Source of the DNA: Bacillota bacterium
Lineage (GTDB): Bacteria; Bacillota; Clostridia; Clostridiales; Clostridiaceae
Reading direction: 5' to 3'
Length of the DNA: 5,370 nucleotides
Assembly: GCA_030706065.1 (NCBI GenBank)
Contig: JAUZPH010000291.1
Location: 1-5,370 of the forward strand
The notes beneath the pieces are model-generated. The model did not search any database and was not told where the DNA came from. It worked only from the letters and a program-made list of their open reading frames with translations. Position numbers and translations under genes: made by a program. This document shows positions 1 through 5,370 of the stretch, piece after piece (the first letter of the stretch is position 1; the number at the start of each line of letters is the position of its first letter).

Positions 1-378
1 CTTGGCATGGTACCCAAATATGTAATAACCGGCACACCTGGAGAACGGTTTGTAAAAGAAATCAATACAATGCTGGAAAACGCCGGTATTGATGGCTGCA
101 CAGTAAAAAGCGAGGCAGATTTATTCGAACTCCATCAGAGGCTTAAGAATGAGCCGGTGGATCTTCTCATCGGGAACACTCACTGCAAGTATGTTGCAAG
201 AGCGGAGGATATCCCGTTTGTAAGATTCGGCTTTCCCATACTGGACAGATATGCTCACCAGTATATGCCTTTTACAGGCTACAAGGGAGCCATAAGATTA
301 CTGGAAATGATAACGGATGCTATATTGGACAGGCTTGACAGGGATGCAGCAGAAGAGGATTTTGAATTGGTTTTATAA
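1..378 (+). CDS. nifK: Nitrogenase MoFe protein beta chain, C-terminal part (5' truncated)
   Basis: Only the C-terminal 125 codons are present; the frame is open from base 1 (Leu-Gly-Met-Val...) and the ATG at 7 is an internal methionine, not the start. NifK pairs with NifD to form the cytoplasmic alpha2beta2 MoFe protein that reduces N2; the P-cluster lies at the alpha/beta interface. What is visible is the last Rossmann-like domain: the motif LIGNTHCKYVAR near 166-201, then VRFGFPILDRYAHQY, then GYKGAIRLLEMITDAILDRLD, all typical of NifK C-termini. The acidic tail DAAEEDFELVL ends at a TAA. The P-cluster cysteines lie upstream of the window and cannot be checked. The same LIGN...VGFP.DR...GYEG pattern recurs in the NifN part of the gene at 1880-4510, which shows the known NifK/NifN paralogy inside this window. 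nifE follows after 134 bases. Identification is very secure. Confidence 0.96.
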   Translation, partial: LGMVPKYVITGTPGERFVKEINTMLENAGIDGCTVKSEADLFELHQRLKNEPVDLLIGNTHCKYVARAEDIPFVRFGFPILDRYAHQYMPFTGYKGAIRLLEMITDAILDRLDRDAAEEDFELVL

Positions 379-411
379 TACGCTGTCACGATCTCAGTCC
401 CCCAATAGTAG

Positions 412-459
412 TGTACGCCTCTATACTCTGAATGACTGCTTTAAGCATAGGGGCGTACA
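412..459 (+). repeat. Inverted repeat / mRNA hairpin between nifK and nifE
   Basis: The arms TGTACGCCTCTAT (412-424) and ATAGGGGCGTACA (447-459) pair over 13 bp with a single G-U pair (420/451), around a 22-base loop. No run of T follows either arm (the bases after 459 are TTGCAGTATTC), so it does not look like an intrinsic terminator on either strand. By position it would sit in the nif mRNA 33 bases after the nifK stop and 53 bases before the nifE start. A plausible role, inferred only, is to protect the 3' end of the abundant nifHDK part of the transcript or to lower read-through into nifE. A protein-binding palindrome is less likely given the long loop. The pairing is directly visible; the function is not. 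Confidence 0.7.
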
Positions 460-512
460 TTGCAGTATTCATAGGCAGCGGCTAAAATTCTGCAGGTAAA
501 GGGAGTGAAATT

Positions 513-1883
513 ATGGAGTTAAGGCAAAAGGATATAAAGATAATACAGGAAAGAGAGAAGTCAATATGCTATAACCACGGACAGGGTACGGGCAGTATAC
601 AGTGCGACCAGGAGAGTGTTTCCGGAACTGTGAGCCAGAGAGCCTGTGTATACTGCGGTGCCAGAGTTGTGCTGAATCCAATTACGGATGCATATCACAT
701 AGTTCACGGCCCCATCGGCTGTGCAAGCTATACCTGGGATATAAGAGGGAGCCTCAGCAGCGGGGAGGAGATTTACAGAAACAGCTTTTCCACGGATCTG
801 AGGGAAAAGGATGTAATCTTCGGCGGAGAAAGGAAGCTGTCTTCTGCCATTGATGAAATAGTTGAAAATTATCGGCCAAGGGTCATTTTTATATATTCAA
901 CCTGCATAGTCGGAGTTATCGGCGATGATGTGGAGGCGGTGTGCAGGCAGGCGGAGTCCAAATACGGAATAAGGGTAATCCCCGTAAAATCTCCGGGCTT
1001 TGCAGGGCATAAATCCATGGGCTATAAGGCAGCCTGCAACGCTCTTATGGAGCTTATGGGAAAGGAAAAAAGAACGAAGTTCAGGGCAATAAACTACCTT
1101 GGAGATTTTAACCTTTCCGGGGAGATATGGATTATAAGAAATTATCTGAAGGCCATCGGAGTGGATATTGTGGCCAATATAACAGGGGATGCCGACTGTG
1201 ATAGCCTTATGAAGGCACCTTCCGCCAGCCTCAATATAGTGCAGTGCGCAGGGTCCATGACATATCTCGCCAGGAGAATGGAGGAGGAACATGACATACC
1301 CTTCGTAAAGGTAAGCTTTTTCGGCCTGGAGGATACCGCCAGCTCCCTCAGGCAGATTGCACAGATAATCGGCGATGAGGAAACTTTACGGAAAACAGAA
1401 GTTTTGATTCTTGAAGAGAGCTCAAAGGTGGAAGGCGAGCTTCAATATTACAGGGAGAGGCTAATGGGAAAGAATGCGGCGGTATATGTAGGCGGGGGCT
1501 TTAAGGCCATATCGCTTATCAGGCAGTTCCGTGACCTGGGTATGGATACCGTGGTAGTAGGCACTCAGACCGGCAAAAGAGAGGATTATGAGATCATAAA
1601 GAATATAACCAGCCCGGGAACGGTAATACTGGATGATACCAACCCCTATGAGCTTGAACACTTCATAAGGGAAAAAGGTGCGGATATTCTCGTTGGCGGA
1701 GTTAAAGAAAGGCCTTTGGCCTACAAGCTTGGTGTGGGTTTTTGCGATCATAACCATGAAAGGAAGCATGCCCTGAGTGGCTTTGAGGGAGCGGTTAACT
1801 TTGCAAGGGAAATACATCAGAGTGTCAACAGCCCTGTTTGGGAAATAATCAAGGAAGAATTGGGGAGGAGGAGCGGAATATGA
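513..1883 (+). CDS. nifE: FeMo-cofactor scaffold protein NifE
   Basis: This 456-residue protein, a usual length for the family, is the alpha-like subunit of the NifEN scaffold. There the 8Fe-9S-carbide precursor made by NifB receives molybdenum and homocitrate before transfer to NifDK. The NifD-like Fe-S cysteines are visible: Cys45 (RACVYCGARVVLNPI), Cys70 (HGPIGCASYTWDIRGS) and Cys131 (YSTCIVGVIGDDV), matching Azotobacter NifE Cys37, Cys62 and Cys124. Cys245 (NIVQCAGSMTYLA) falls where NifD has its cofactor ligand Cys275. Other family landmarks are SFSTDLREKDVIFGGE (91-106) and the C-terminal GVKERPLAYKLGVGFCDHNHERKH (396-419). Cys48 is an additional cysteine next to Cys45. The start at 513 is supported by GGGAG at 501-505, seven bases upstream, and by the position of the N-terminus relative to Cys45. 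The TGA stop overlaps the next start codon, consistent with equimolar translation with NifN. Identification is very secure. Confidence 0.97.
   Translation: MELRQKDIKIIQEREKSICYNHGQGTGSIQCDQESVSGTVSQRACVYCGARVVLNPITDAYHIVHGPIGCASYTWDIRGSLSSGEEIYRNSFSTDLREKDVIFGGERKLSSAIDEIVENYRPRVIFIYSTCIVGVIGDDVEAVCRQAESKYGIRVIPVKSPGFAGHKSMGYKAACNALMELMGKEKRTKFRAINYLGDFNLSGEIWIIRNYLKAIGVDIVANITGDADCDSLMKAPSASLNIVQCAGSMTYLARRMEEEHDIPFVKVSFFGLEDTASSLRQIAQIIGDEETLRKTEVLILEESSKVEGELQYYRERLMGKNAAVYVGGGFKAISLIRQFRDLGMDTVVVGTQTGKREDYEIIKNITSPGTVILDDTNPYELEHFIREKGADILVGGVKERPLAYKLGVGFCDHNHERKHALSGFEGAVNFAREIHQSVNSPVWEIIKEELGRRSGI
1864..1883 (+). promoter_or_regulatory. Ribosome binding site and ATGA start/stop overlap coupling nifE to nifN-B
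   Basis: The purine tract GGAGGAGGAG (1864-1873) lies inside the last codons of nifE and is followed six bases later by ATG at 1880, which shares bases with the nifE TGA (1881-1883). This fixes the start of the downstream gene at 1880. The earlier in-frame ATG at 1838 lacks such a site and would add 14 non-conserved residues. Such an overlap normally means translational coupling by re-initiation, which suits two proteins that form one complex. Confidence 0.85.
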
Positions 1884-4510
1884 GCAGAAGCTTTACTAAT
1901 ATAAATGTAAATCCGTGTAAAATGTGCATGCCGATGGGAGCAGTGACCGCTTTTAAGGGGATTGAAGGGGCCATGGTGATTCTGCACGGCTCCCAGGGCT
2001 GCAGCACCTACATCAGGCGGCATATGGCCACCCACTTCAATGAACCAATAGACATCGCATCCTCATCCTTGAATGAAGAAGGAACGGTATATGGCGGTGC
2101 GGAAAATCTGAAAAAGGGCATCAAAAATATGGTGAAGCTTTATGAACCCAGGGTAATCGGGATATTTACCACCTGTCTTGCAGAGACCATTGGTGAGGAT
2201 ATAAACGGGATAACCGAGGAATTTAAGGAAGAGGAGTCTTCTCTAAAGGATATTGATATCATAACCGTGTCAACTCCGGGATATGGTGGAAGCCAGTATG
2301 AGGGCTATTTCCGAGCCTTGAGAAATGTTGTTCAGGCCCTCTGCAAACCGAAAGAGAGGAACGGCAAAATAAATATCATTCTGCCTGCCTTAAACCCGGG
2401 GGATGTACGCCACCTGAAGGAAATACTGGAGGATTTCGGCATTGAATACACTCTGCTGCCGGATATATCGGAAACCCTGGACGCTCCTTTTTCAAATGTA
2501 TACAAGAGAATACCCGAAGGAGGCACAAAACCTGAAGATATAGCCAGGATGCCCGGAGCCGCGGCTACAATTGAGTTTGCGCCTTCCCTTGATAACCGGC
2601 TGTCACCGGGGTATTACCTTAATGAAAGGTTCGGGGTGCCGCTGTACAGGCTTCCACTGCCATTGGGGTTAAATAATAATGATGCCTTCTTCACACTGTT
2701 GTCGGAACTCGGAAGAAAGCCAACTCCGGACAAGTATGTGAAACAGAGGGGACGGCTGCTGGATGCCATGATAGATGCCCACAAATATAATGCGGAGATA
2801 AGGGCAGCTATATATGGTGAACCTGAATACTGCTATGCGCTAACAAAATTTTGTTTGGAGAACGGTATTAGACCAAAGCTTATTGCGGCGGGAACAGAGA
2901 ACAGACTTATGAAGGAGAAGATAAGAAAGCTATATCGGCATACGGAGGATTATCCGACAATACTCGATGATACCGATTTTGAGACAATAGAAAAGCTTGT
3001 GTTGAATCTGGATGTGAACATGCTTATCGGAAACTCCGACGGCAGGCGGATAGAGGAGAAACACAAAATAAAGCTTGTAAGGGTGGGCTTCCCGGTACAT
3101 GACAGGCTTGGAGCCCAGAGAAAGGTAATACTCGGCTATGAAGGCACCATGGCCTTGATAGATGAAACCTCCAATTCTGTGCTTGCAGGGAAGGAAGCAG
3201 GATACAGGGAGGAGATGTATGAAAGATATTATAAGGAAGTGAAGAAGAATGAAGTTGAAGCATTGCCCGCTCACAGTATTGAAGAAAAAACTGCGCAACA
3301 CCCCTGCTTCAGCAGAGAGGCACATAATATGGCCAGGATGCACATACCTGTGGCACCGGCCTGCAATATAAGCTGTAACTACTGCAGCAGAAAATACGAC
3401 TGCCCGAATGAAAGCAGGCCTGGAGTAACCAGTGAGGTGCTTACTCCGGAGCAGGCTGTAGAGAAATTCAAACTTGTAAAGAGCAGGGTGCCTAATTTGA
3501 AGGTAATAGGCATTGCGGGGCCGGGAGATGCCCTGGCAAACTTTGAAGCTGTCAAAAGGTCCATTGAACTTATCAGTAAGGAAGACAGCGAAATCACCTT
3601 CTGCCTTTCCACCAACGGCCTTATGCTTCCATTTCATGCAGAGGAATTGATAACGCTGGGTGTATCTCATGTAACTGTGACAATAAACACAATAGACCCT
3701 GAAATCGGAGCCAAGCTGTATAAGGAAGTAAATTATCTCGGAACAACCTACAAAGGAAGGGAGGCAGCGGAGATTCTCCTTCATAATCAGCTTTCGGGAC
3801 TCAGATATCTTTCCTCAAGAGGGGTAGTCTGCAAGGTGAATATTGTGATGGTCAAGGGAGTAAATGATGAGAAAATACCTGAGGTAGTAAAGAAGATAAA
3901 GGAATGCGGGGCCTTCATAACAAATATAATGCAGATGATTCCGGCACCCGGAAGTACATTTGAAAAGATGCCTCTGGTATCACAGCTTGAGTTGAATGAA
4001 ATGAGAAAAAGCTGCGAGCCGGACCTTAATCAGATGTATCACTGCAGGCAGTGCAGGGCGGATGCTATAGGGACTCTGGCCCAGGACAGGTCCATAGAAT
4101 TCCGGTGCGGAGGCTGCAGCAATATAAATCTAGAGAAAAAGGAGAGTATAAAACCGGAAGCTAAAGAGGAAAAAGATAGCCTTATGAGAATAGCTGTGGC
4201 ATCCAAAAGCGGAATAAATATAGATCAGCATTTCGGTTACGCAAAGGAATTTTATATATATGAATATACAGAAGCAGGAATCAAGTTCAAGGAAAAGAGA
4301 GAGGTTGAAAAATACTGTACCGGAAAGGAAGACTGCGGCGAGGAAGATAAAATTACAAATATCCTAAATGCAATAAGGGACTGCCGGGCGGTATTGGCTA
4401 TGCGGGCAGGGGATGAACCGGTGAGAAAACTTCGTGAAGAAGGAATTATAGTTTATCAGATGTATGAGTCTATCTTCAGAGGGATTGAAAGAGTTATGGC
4501 GCAGAAGTAG
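1880..4510 (+). CDS. nifN-B: NifN-NifB fusion with C-terminal NifX-like domain (FeMo-cofactor synthesis)
   Basis: This 876-residue protein has three parts. Residues 1 to about 435 are NifN, the beta-like partner of NifE: Cys16 (NPCKMCMPMGAV), Cys41 (HGSQGCSTYIRRHM), Cys99 (TTCLAETIGEDI), and a C-terminal LIGNSDGRR...RVGFPVHDR...GYEGTMALID as in NifK. A charged linker (about 437-472) leads to NifB, the radical SAM enzyme that fuses two 4Fe-4S clusters and inserts carbide to give NifB-co. It shows HPCFSREAH (474-482), the SAM-cluster motif CNISCNYC (Cys495, Cys499, Cys502), ESRPGV (511-516), AGPGDALAN (546-554) and CRQCRADA (722-729). After a Lys/Glu-rich linker (751-768), residues 769-876 form a NifX/NafY-type cofactor-carrier domain (MRIAVASKSG, DQHFG). 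The NifN-NifB fusion is known in clostridia; it would let NifB-co pass directly to the scaffold. Cytoplasmic; no frameshift. An extra CGGC (743-746) follows the NifB core. Confidence 0.96.
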   Translation: MSRSFTNINVNPCKMCMPMGAVTAFKGIEGAMVILHGSQGCSTYIRRHMATHFNEPIDIASSSLNEEGTVYGGAENLKKGIKNMVKLYEPRVIGIFTTCLAETIGEDINGITEEFKEEESSLKDIDIITVSTPGYGGSQYEGYFRALRNVVQALCKPKERNGKINIILPALNPGDVRHLKEILEDFGIEYTLLPDISETLDAPFSNVYKRIPEGGTKPEDIARMPGAAATIEFAPSLDNRLSPGYYLNERFGVPLYRLPLPLGLNNNDAFFTLLSELGRKPTPDKYVKQRGRLLDAMIDAHKYNAEIRAAIYGEPEYCYALTKFCLENGIRPKLIAAGTENRLMKEKIRKLYRHTEDYPTILDDTDFETIEKLVLNLDVNMLIGNSDGRRIEEKHKIKLVRVGFPVHDRLGAQRKVILGYEGTMALIDETSNSVLAGKEAGYREEMYERYYKEVKKNEVEALPAHSIEEKTAQHPCFSREAHNMARMHIPVAPACNISCNYCSRKYDCPNESRPGVTSEVLTPEQAVEKFKLVKSRVPNLKVIGIAGPGDALANFEAVKRSIELISKEDSEITFCLSTNGLMLPFHAEELITLGVSHVTVTINTIDPEIGAKLYKEVNYLGTTYKGREAAEILLHNQLSGLRYLSSRGVVCKVNIVMVKGVNDEKIPEVVKKIKECGAFITNIMQMIPAPGSTFEKMPLVSQLELNEMRKSCEPDLNQMYHCRQCRADAIGTLAQDRSIEFRCGGCSNINLEKKESIKPEAKEEKDSLMRIAVASKSGINIDQHFGYAKEFYIYEYTEAGIKFKEKREVEKYCTGKEDCGEEDKITNILNAIRDCRAVLAMRAGDEPVRKLREEGIIVYQMYESIFRGIERVMAQK

Positions 4511-4547
4511 TTCGAAATACAGATGTGGAAATTTAAACCTTTAGTTT

Positions 4548-4583
4548 TCGCCGGAGAAAATATCGAATCCTCACCGATTTTTC
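4548..4583 (+). repeat. Direct repeat copy A, hairpin-forming
   Basis: The 35 bases at 4548-4582 match copy B (4607-4640) at 30 of 35 aligned columns, with four substitutions and one single-base gap. It folds as G-AAAA (4556-4560), bulged T4561, ATCG (4562-4565), a nine-base loop AATCCTCAC (4566-4574), CGAT (4575-4578), TTTT (4579-4582) and C4583. The upstream TCGCC (4548-4552) can instead pair with GGCGA (4676-4680) in the outer helix of the element. Confidence 0.75.
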
Positions 4584-4673
4584 CGTATGTAAAATTTCAT
4601 CATATATCGCGGATAAAATATCCAATCTTCACGGATTTTTATTGTTGCTCATTCAAAAGAAATTTTACATACG
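4584..4673 (+). repeat. Perfect 15-bp inverted repeat enclosing repeat copy B
   Basis: The left arm CGTATGTAAAATTTC (4584-4598) is the exact reverse complement of GAAATTTTACATACG (4659-4673). The arms are 60 bases apart, and the interval contains hairpin B. A perfect 15-base match is unlikely by chance in a 217-base spacer even though it is A+T-rich. The spacing suits an RNA or cruciform stem better than a compact protein operator. Confidence 0.8.
4607..4643 (+). repeat. Direct repeat copy B, hairpin-forming
   Basis: This is the second copy of the 35-base repeat. Its stem is AAAA (4615-4618), bulged T4619, ATCC (4620-4623), the loop AATCTTCAC (4624-4632), GGAT (4633-4636) and TTTT (4637-4640), extended by T4614-A4641, A4613-T4642 and a possible G4612-T4643. 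Relative to copy A, two pairs have changed on both sides while staying paired: G4565-C4575 became C4623-G4633, and G4556-C4583 became T4614-A4641. The T tract after GGAT gives it the look of a weak terminator, but those bases pair within the stem and its strong part is only four pairs. Confidence 0.75.
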
Positions 4674-4727
4674 TAGGCGATAAATTCAGATATAAATTTC
4701 TGCAGCTATAAGAAGGGGGAGAATACG

Positions 4728-5370
4728 ATGAAGAAGCTGGAGACAACTTTATTGATAGCGGCAGTATGTATTATGGCGGTTTTTTCAATGTTCTTCAGGC
4801 TCATGTTTGCTAAAGACAGCTCCAATGACAATAAGTCTCAAAAGACCTTGCTAGTACATGCCGCATCGAGTCTGACGGAAGCCTTTCAGGAAGTGGGGAC
4901 GGAGTTTGAAAAAGATACCGGGGTAAAGGTAGATTTCAATTTTGCAGGAAGCCAGGCACTTTACAATATGATAAAGCAAGGAGAAAAGGGAGACATATTT
5001 GCCAGCGCCAGCCTGAAATATATGGAGGACCTCGAGAAGGATGGATTGGCAGAACCCTATAGTGTATTTGCAGAAAACAAGATAGTCATATGCAGGAGCA
5101 ATGGATATAAGGGGGATATAACATCATTGAAGGATTTGGGGAAAACCGGGCTAAGGCTTGTACTTGCAGACAAGAGTGTTCCGGTGGGTTCCTACTTCTA
5201 TACTGCATTGGACAATGCCTGTAAAAGTGGTTCAGTATCTGCGGAAGACAAGGACAAAATCTTAAAAAATGTGGTGAGCAGCGAGGTCAATGTCAAGGAT
5301 GTACTTGGAAAGGTTCTGCTTGGGGAGGCGGACTGCGGGGTTGTTTACAATACAGACCTTTCGGCAGCTA
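4728..5370 (+). CDS. modA: Molybdate-binding protein ModA of an ABC importer (3' truncated)
   Basis: The frame is open to the end of the window: 214 codons of a family usually near 250 residues, so the C-terminus lies beyond. ModA binds molybdate (or tungstate) outside the membrane and hands it to the ModBC transporter. Visible signatures are HAASSLTEAF (44-53), FNFAGSQALYNMI (70-82), DIFASAS (89-95), VPVGSYFYTAL (151-161) and GEADCGVVYNTD (199-210). Aligned to the E. coli oxyanion-site residues Ser12, Ser39, Ala125, Val152 and Tyr170 they give Ser48, Ser75, Val153, Val189 and Tyr207. The start is set by GGGGGAG (4715-4721), six bases before the ATG. The N-terminus MKKLETT plus a hydrophobic stretch (8-27) is a signal peptide or membrane anchor. 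No lipobox is evident, since Cys14 sits inside the hydrophobic core with Val at -1. Its place behind nifN-B ties molybdenum uptake to nitrogenase; modB probably follows. Confidence 0.95.
   Translation, partial: MKKLETTLLIAAVCIMAVFSMFFRLMFAKDSSNDNKSQKTLLVHAASSLTEAFQEVGTEFEKDTGVKVDFNFAGSQALYNMIKQGEKGDIFASASLKYMEDLEKDGLAEPYSVFAENKIVICRSNGYKGDITSLKDLGKTGLRLVLADKSVPVGSYFYTALDNACKSGSVSAEDKDKILKNVVSSEVNVKDVLGKVLLGEADCGVVYNTDLSAA

Larger units (their letters stand above)
4544..4685 (+). other. Candidate structured RNA leader or repeat element upstream of modA
   Basis: This A+T-rich stretch folds by eye into a three-way junction. The outer helix pairs TTTTCGCC (4545-4552) with GGCGATAAA (4676-4684, T4681 bulged). 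Inside come hairpin A (4556-4583) and then, with no intervening base, a perfect 15-bp helix (4584-4598 with 4659-4673), whose interior holds hairpin B (about 4612-4643). Only three bases (4553-4555) and two bases (4674-4675) are left unpaired at the junction. The element ends 30 bases before the modA ribosome binding site and lies on the sense strand of the operon. It could be a cis-acting leader controlling modA, a processed non-coding RNA, or a small palindromic mobile or repetitive element. I see no match to what I recall of the molybdenum-cofactor (Moco) riboswitch. The pairings are visible; an RNA role is inference. Confidence 0.45.

Noticed and set aside
412..470. Rho-independent terminator after nifK
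   Set aside because: The stem is strong, but no T tract follows it on either strand.
479..494. Sigma-54-like -24/-12 element (CGGCTA...CTGCA, GG at 480-481 and GC at 492-493) before nifE
   Set aside because: Only the core GG and GC match well; transcription would start near 505, leaving the nifE ribosome binding site (501-505) outside the mRNA. No NifA-type TGT-N10-ACA site was seen upstream.
317..499. 60-codon open frame across the end of nifK and the following spacer
   Set aside because: It overlaps nifK in another frame, covers the spacer hairpin, and has no recognisable protein features.
1838..1879. Upstream in-frame ATG as the start of nifN-B
   Set aside because: It would overlap nifE by 46 bases, has no good ribosome binding site and adds 14 residues not expected before the NifN start; the ATG at 1880 has GGAGGAGGAG just upstream.
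2930..3784. Long open frame on the - strand opposite nifN-B (284 codons)
   Set aside because: It lies wholly opposite strongly conserved NifN/NifB coding sequence, has no domain I recognise, and is typical of antisense open frames opposite a long gene.
4544..4685. Moco-type riboswitch identity for the structured spacer
   Set aside because: Position upstream of a molybdate gene is suggestive, but I could not align the sequence to the conserved parts of the Moco RNA that I remember; a covariance-model search is needed to settle it.
4664..4696. Promoter for modA (TTTACA at 4664 with AGATAT or TATAAA downstream)
   Set aside because: The spacing to a good -10 (TATAAA at 4691) is 21 bases and the closer hexamers match poorly; in such A+T-rich DNA this is expected by chance.
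4523..4711. 62-codon open frame in the nifN-B/modA spacer
   Set aside because: It has no ribosome binding site, its translation is rich in Phe, Lys and Tyr as expected from A+T-rich non-coding DNA, and it runs through both hairpin repeats and both inverted-repeat arms.

Overview
This window is part of a nitrogen-fixation (nif) operon from an anaerobic Firmicute, most likely a member of the Clostridia. Three things point there: nifN and nifB are fused into one gene, the order nifK - nifE - nifN-B - modA matches the one known from Clostridium pasteurianum, and strong GGAGG-type ribosome binding sites occur together with frequent AGA/AGG arginine and ATA isoleucine codons. The species cannot be named from this sequence. 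All genes are on the + strand.

Layout. Positions 1-378 hold the 3' end of nifK (beta subunit of the MoFe nitrogenase). A 134-base spacer with a strong 13-bp hairpin (412-459) follows. nifE occupies 513-1883 and overlaps the next gene by four bases (ATGA). That gene, 1880-4510, encodes an 876-residue protein with NifN, NifB (radical SAM) and NifX-like parts in that order. A 217-base A+T-rich spacer (4511-4727) has no credible gene but is densely structured: two diverged copies of a 35-base repeat that each fold into a hairpin with compensatory base changes, a perfect 15-bp inverted repeat, and an outer closing pairing. The last gene, modA (4728 to the window end, 3' truncated), encodes a molybdate-binding protein.

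How the genes work together. NifB uses S-adenosylmethionine chemistry to build the 8Fe-9S-carbide core (NifB-co). The NifE/NifN complex is the scaffold on which this core matures by addition of molybdenum and homocitrate to give FeMo-co, which is inserted into NifDK. ModA captures molybdate outside the membrane for an ABC importer and so supplies the metal. The segment therefore joins the end of the structural genes, the cofactor assembly line and the metal supply.

Main points for a second look: the folded spacer before modA, a candidate cis-regulatory RNA or small repeat element; the NifN part, which keeps all three cysteines at the positions of the NifK P-cluster ligands, whereas Azotobacter NifN keeps one; and the triple fusion itself.
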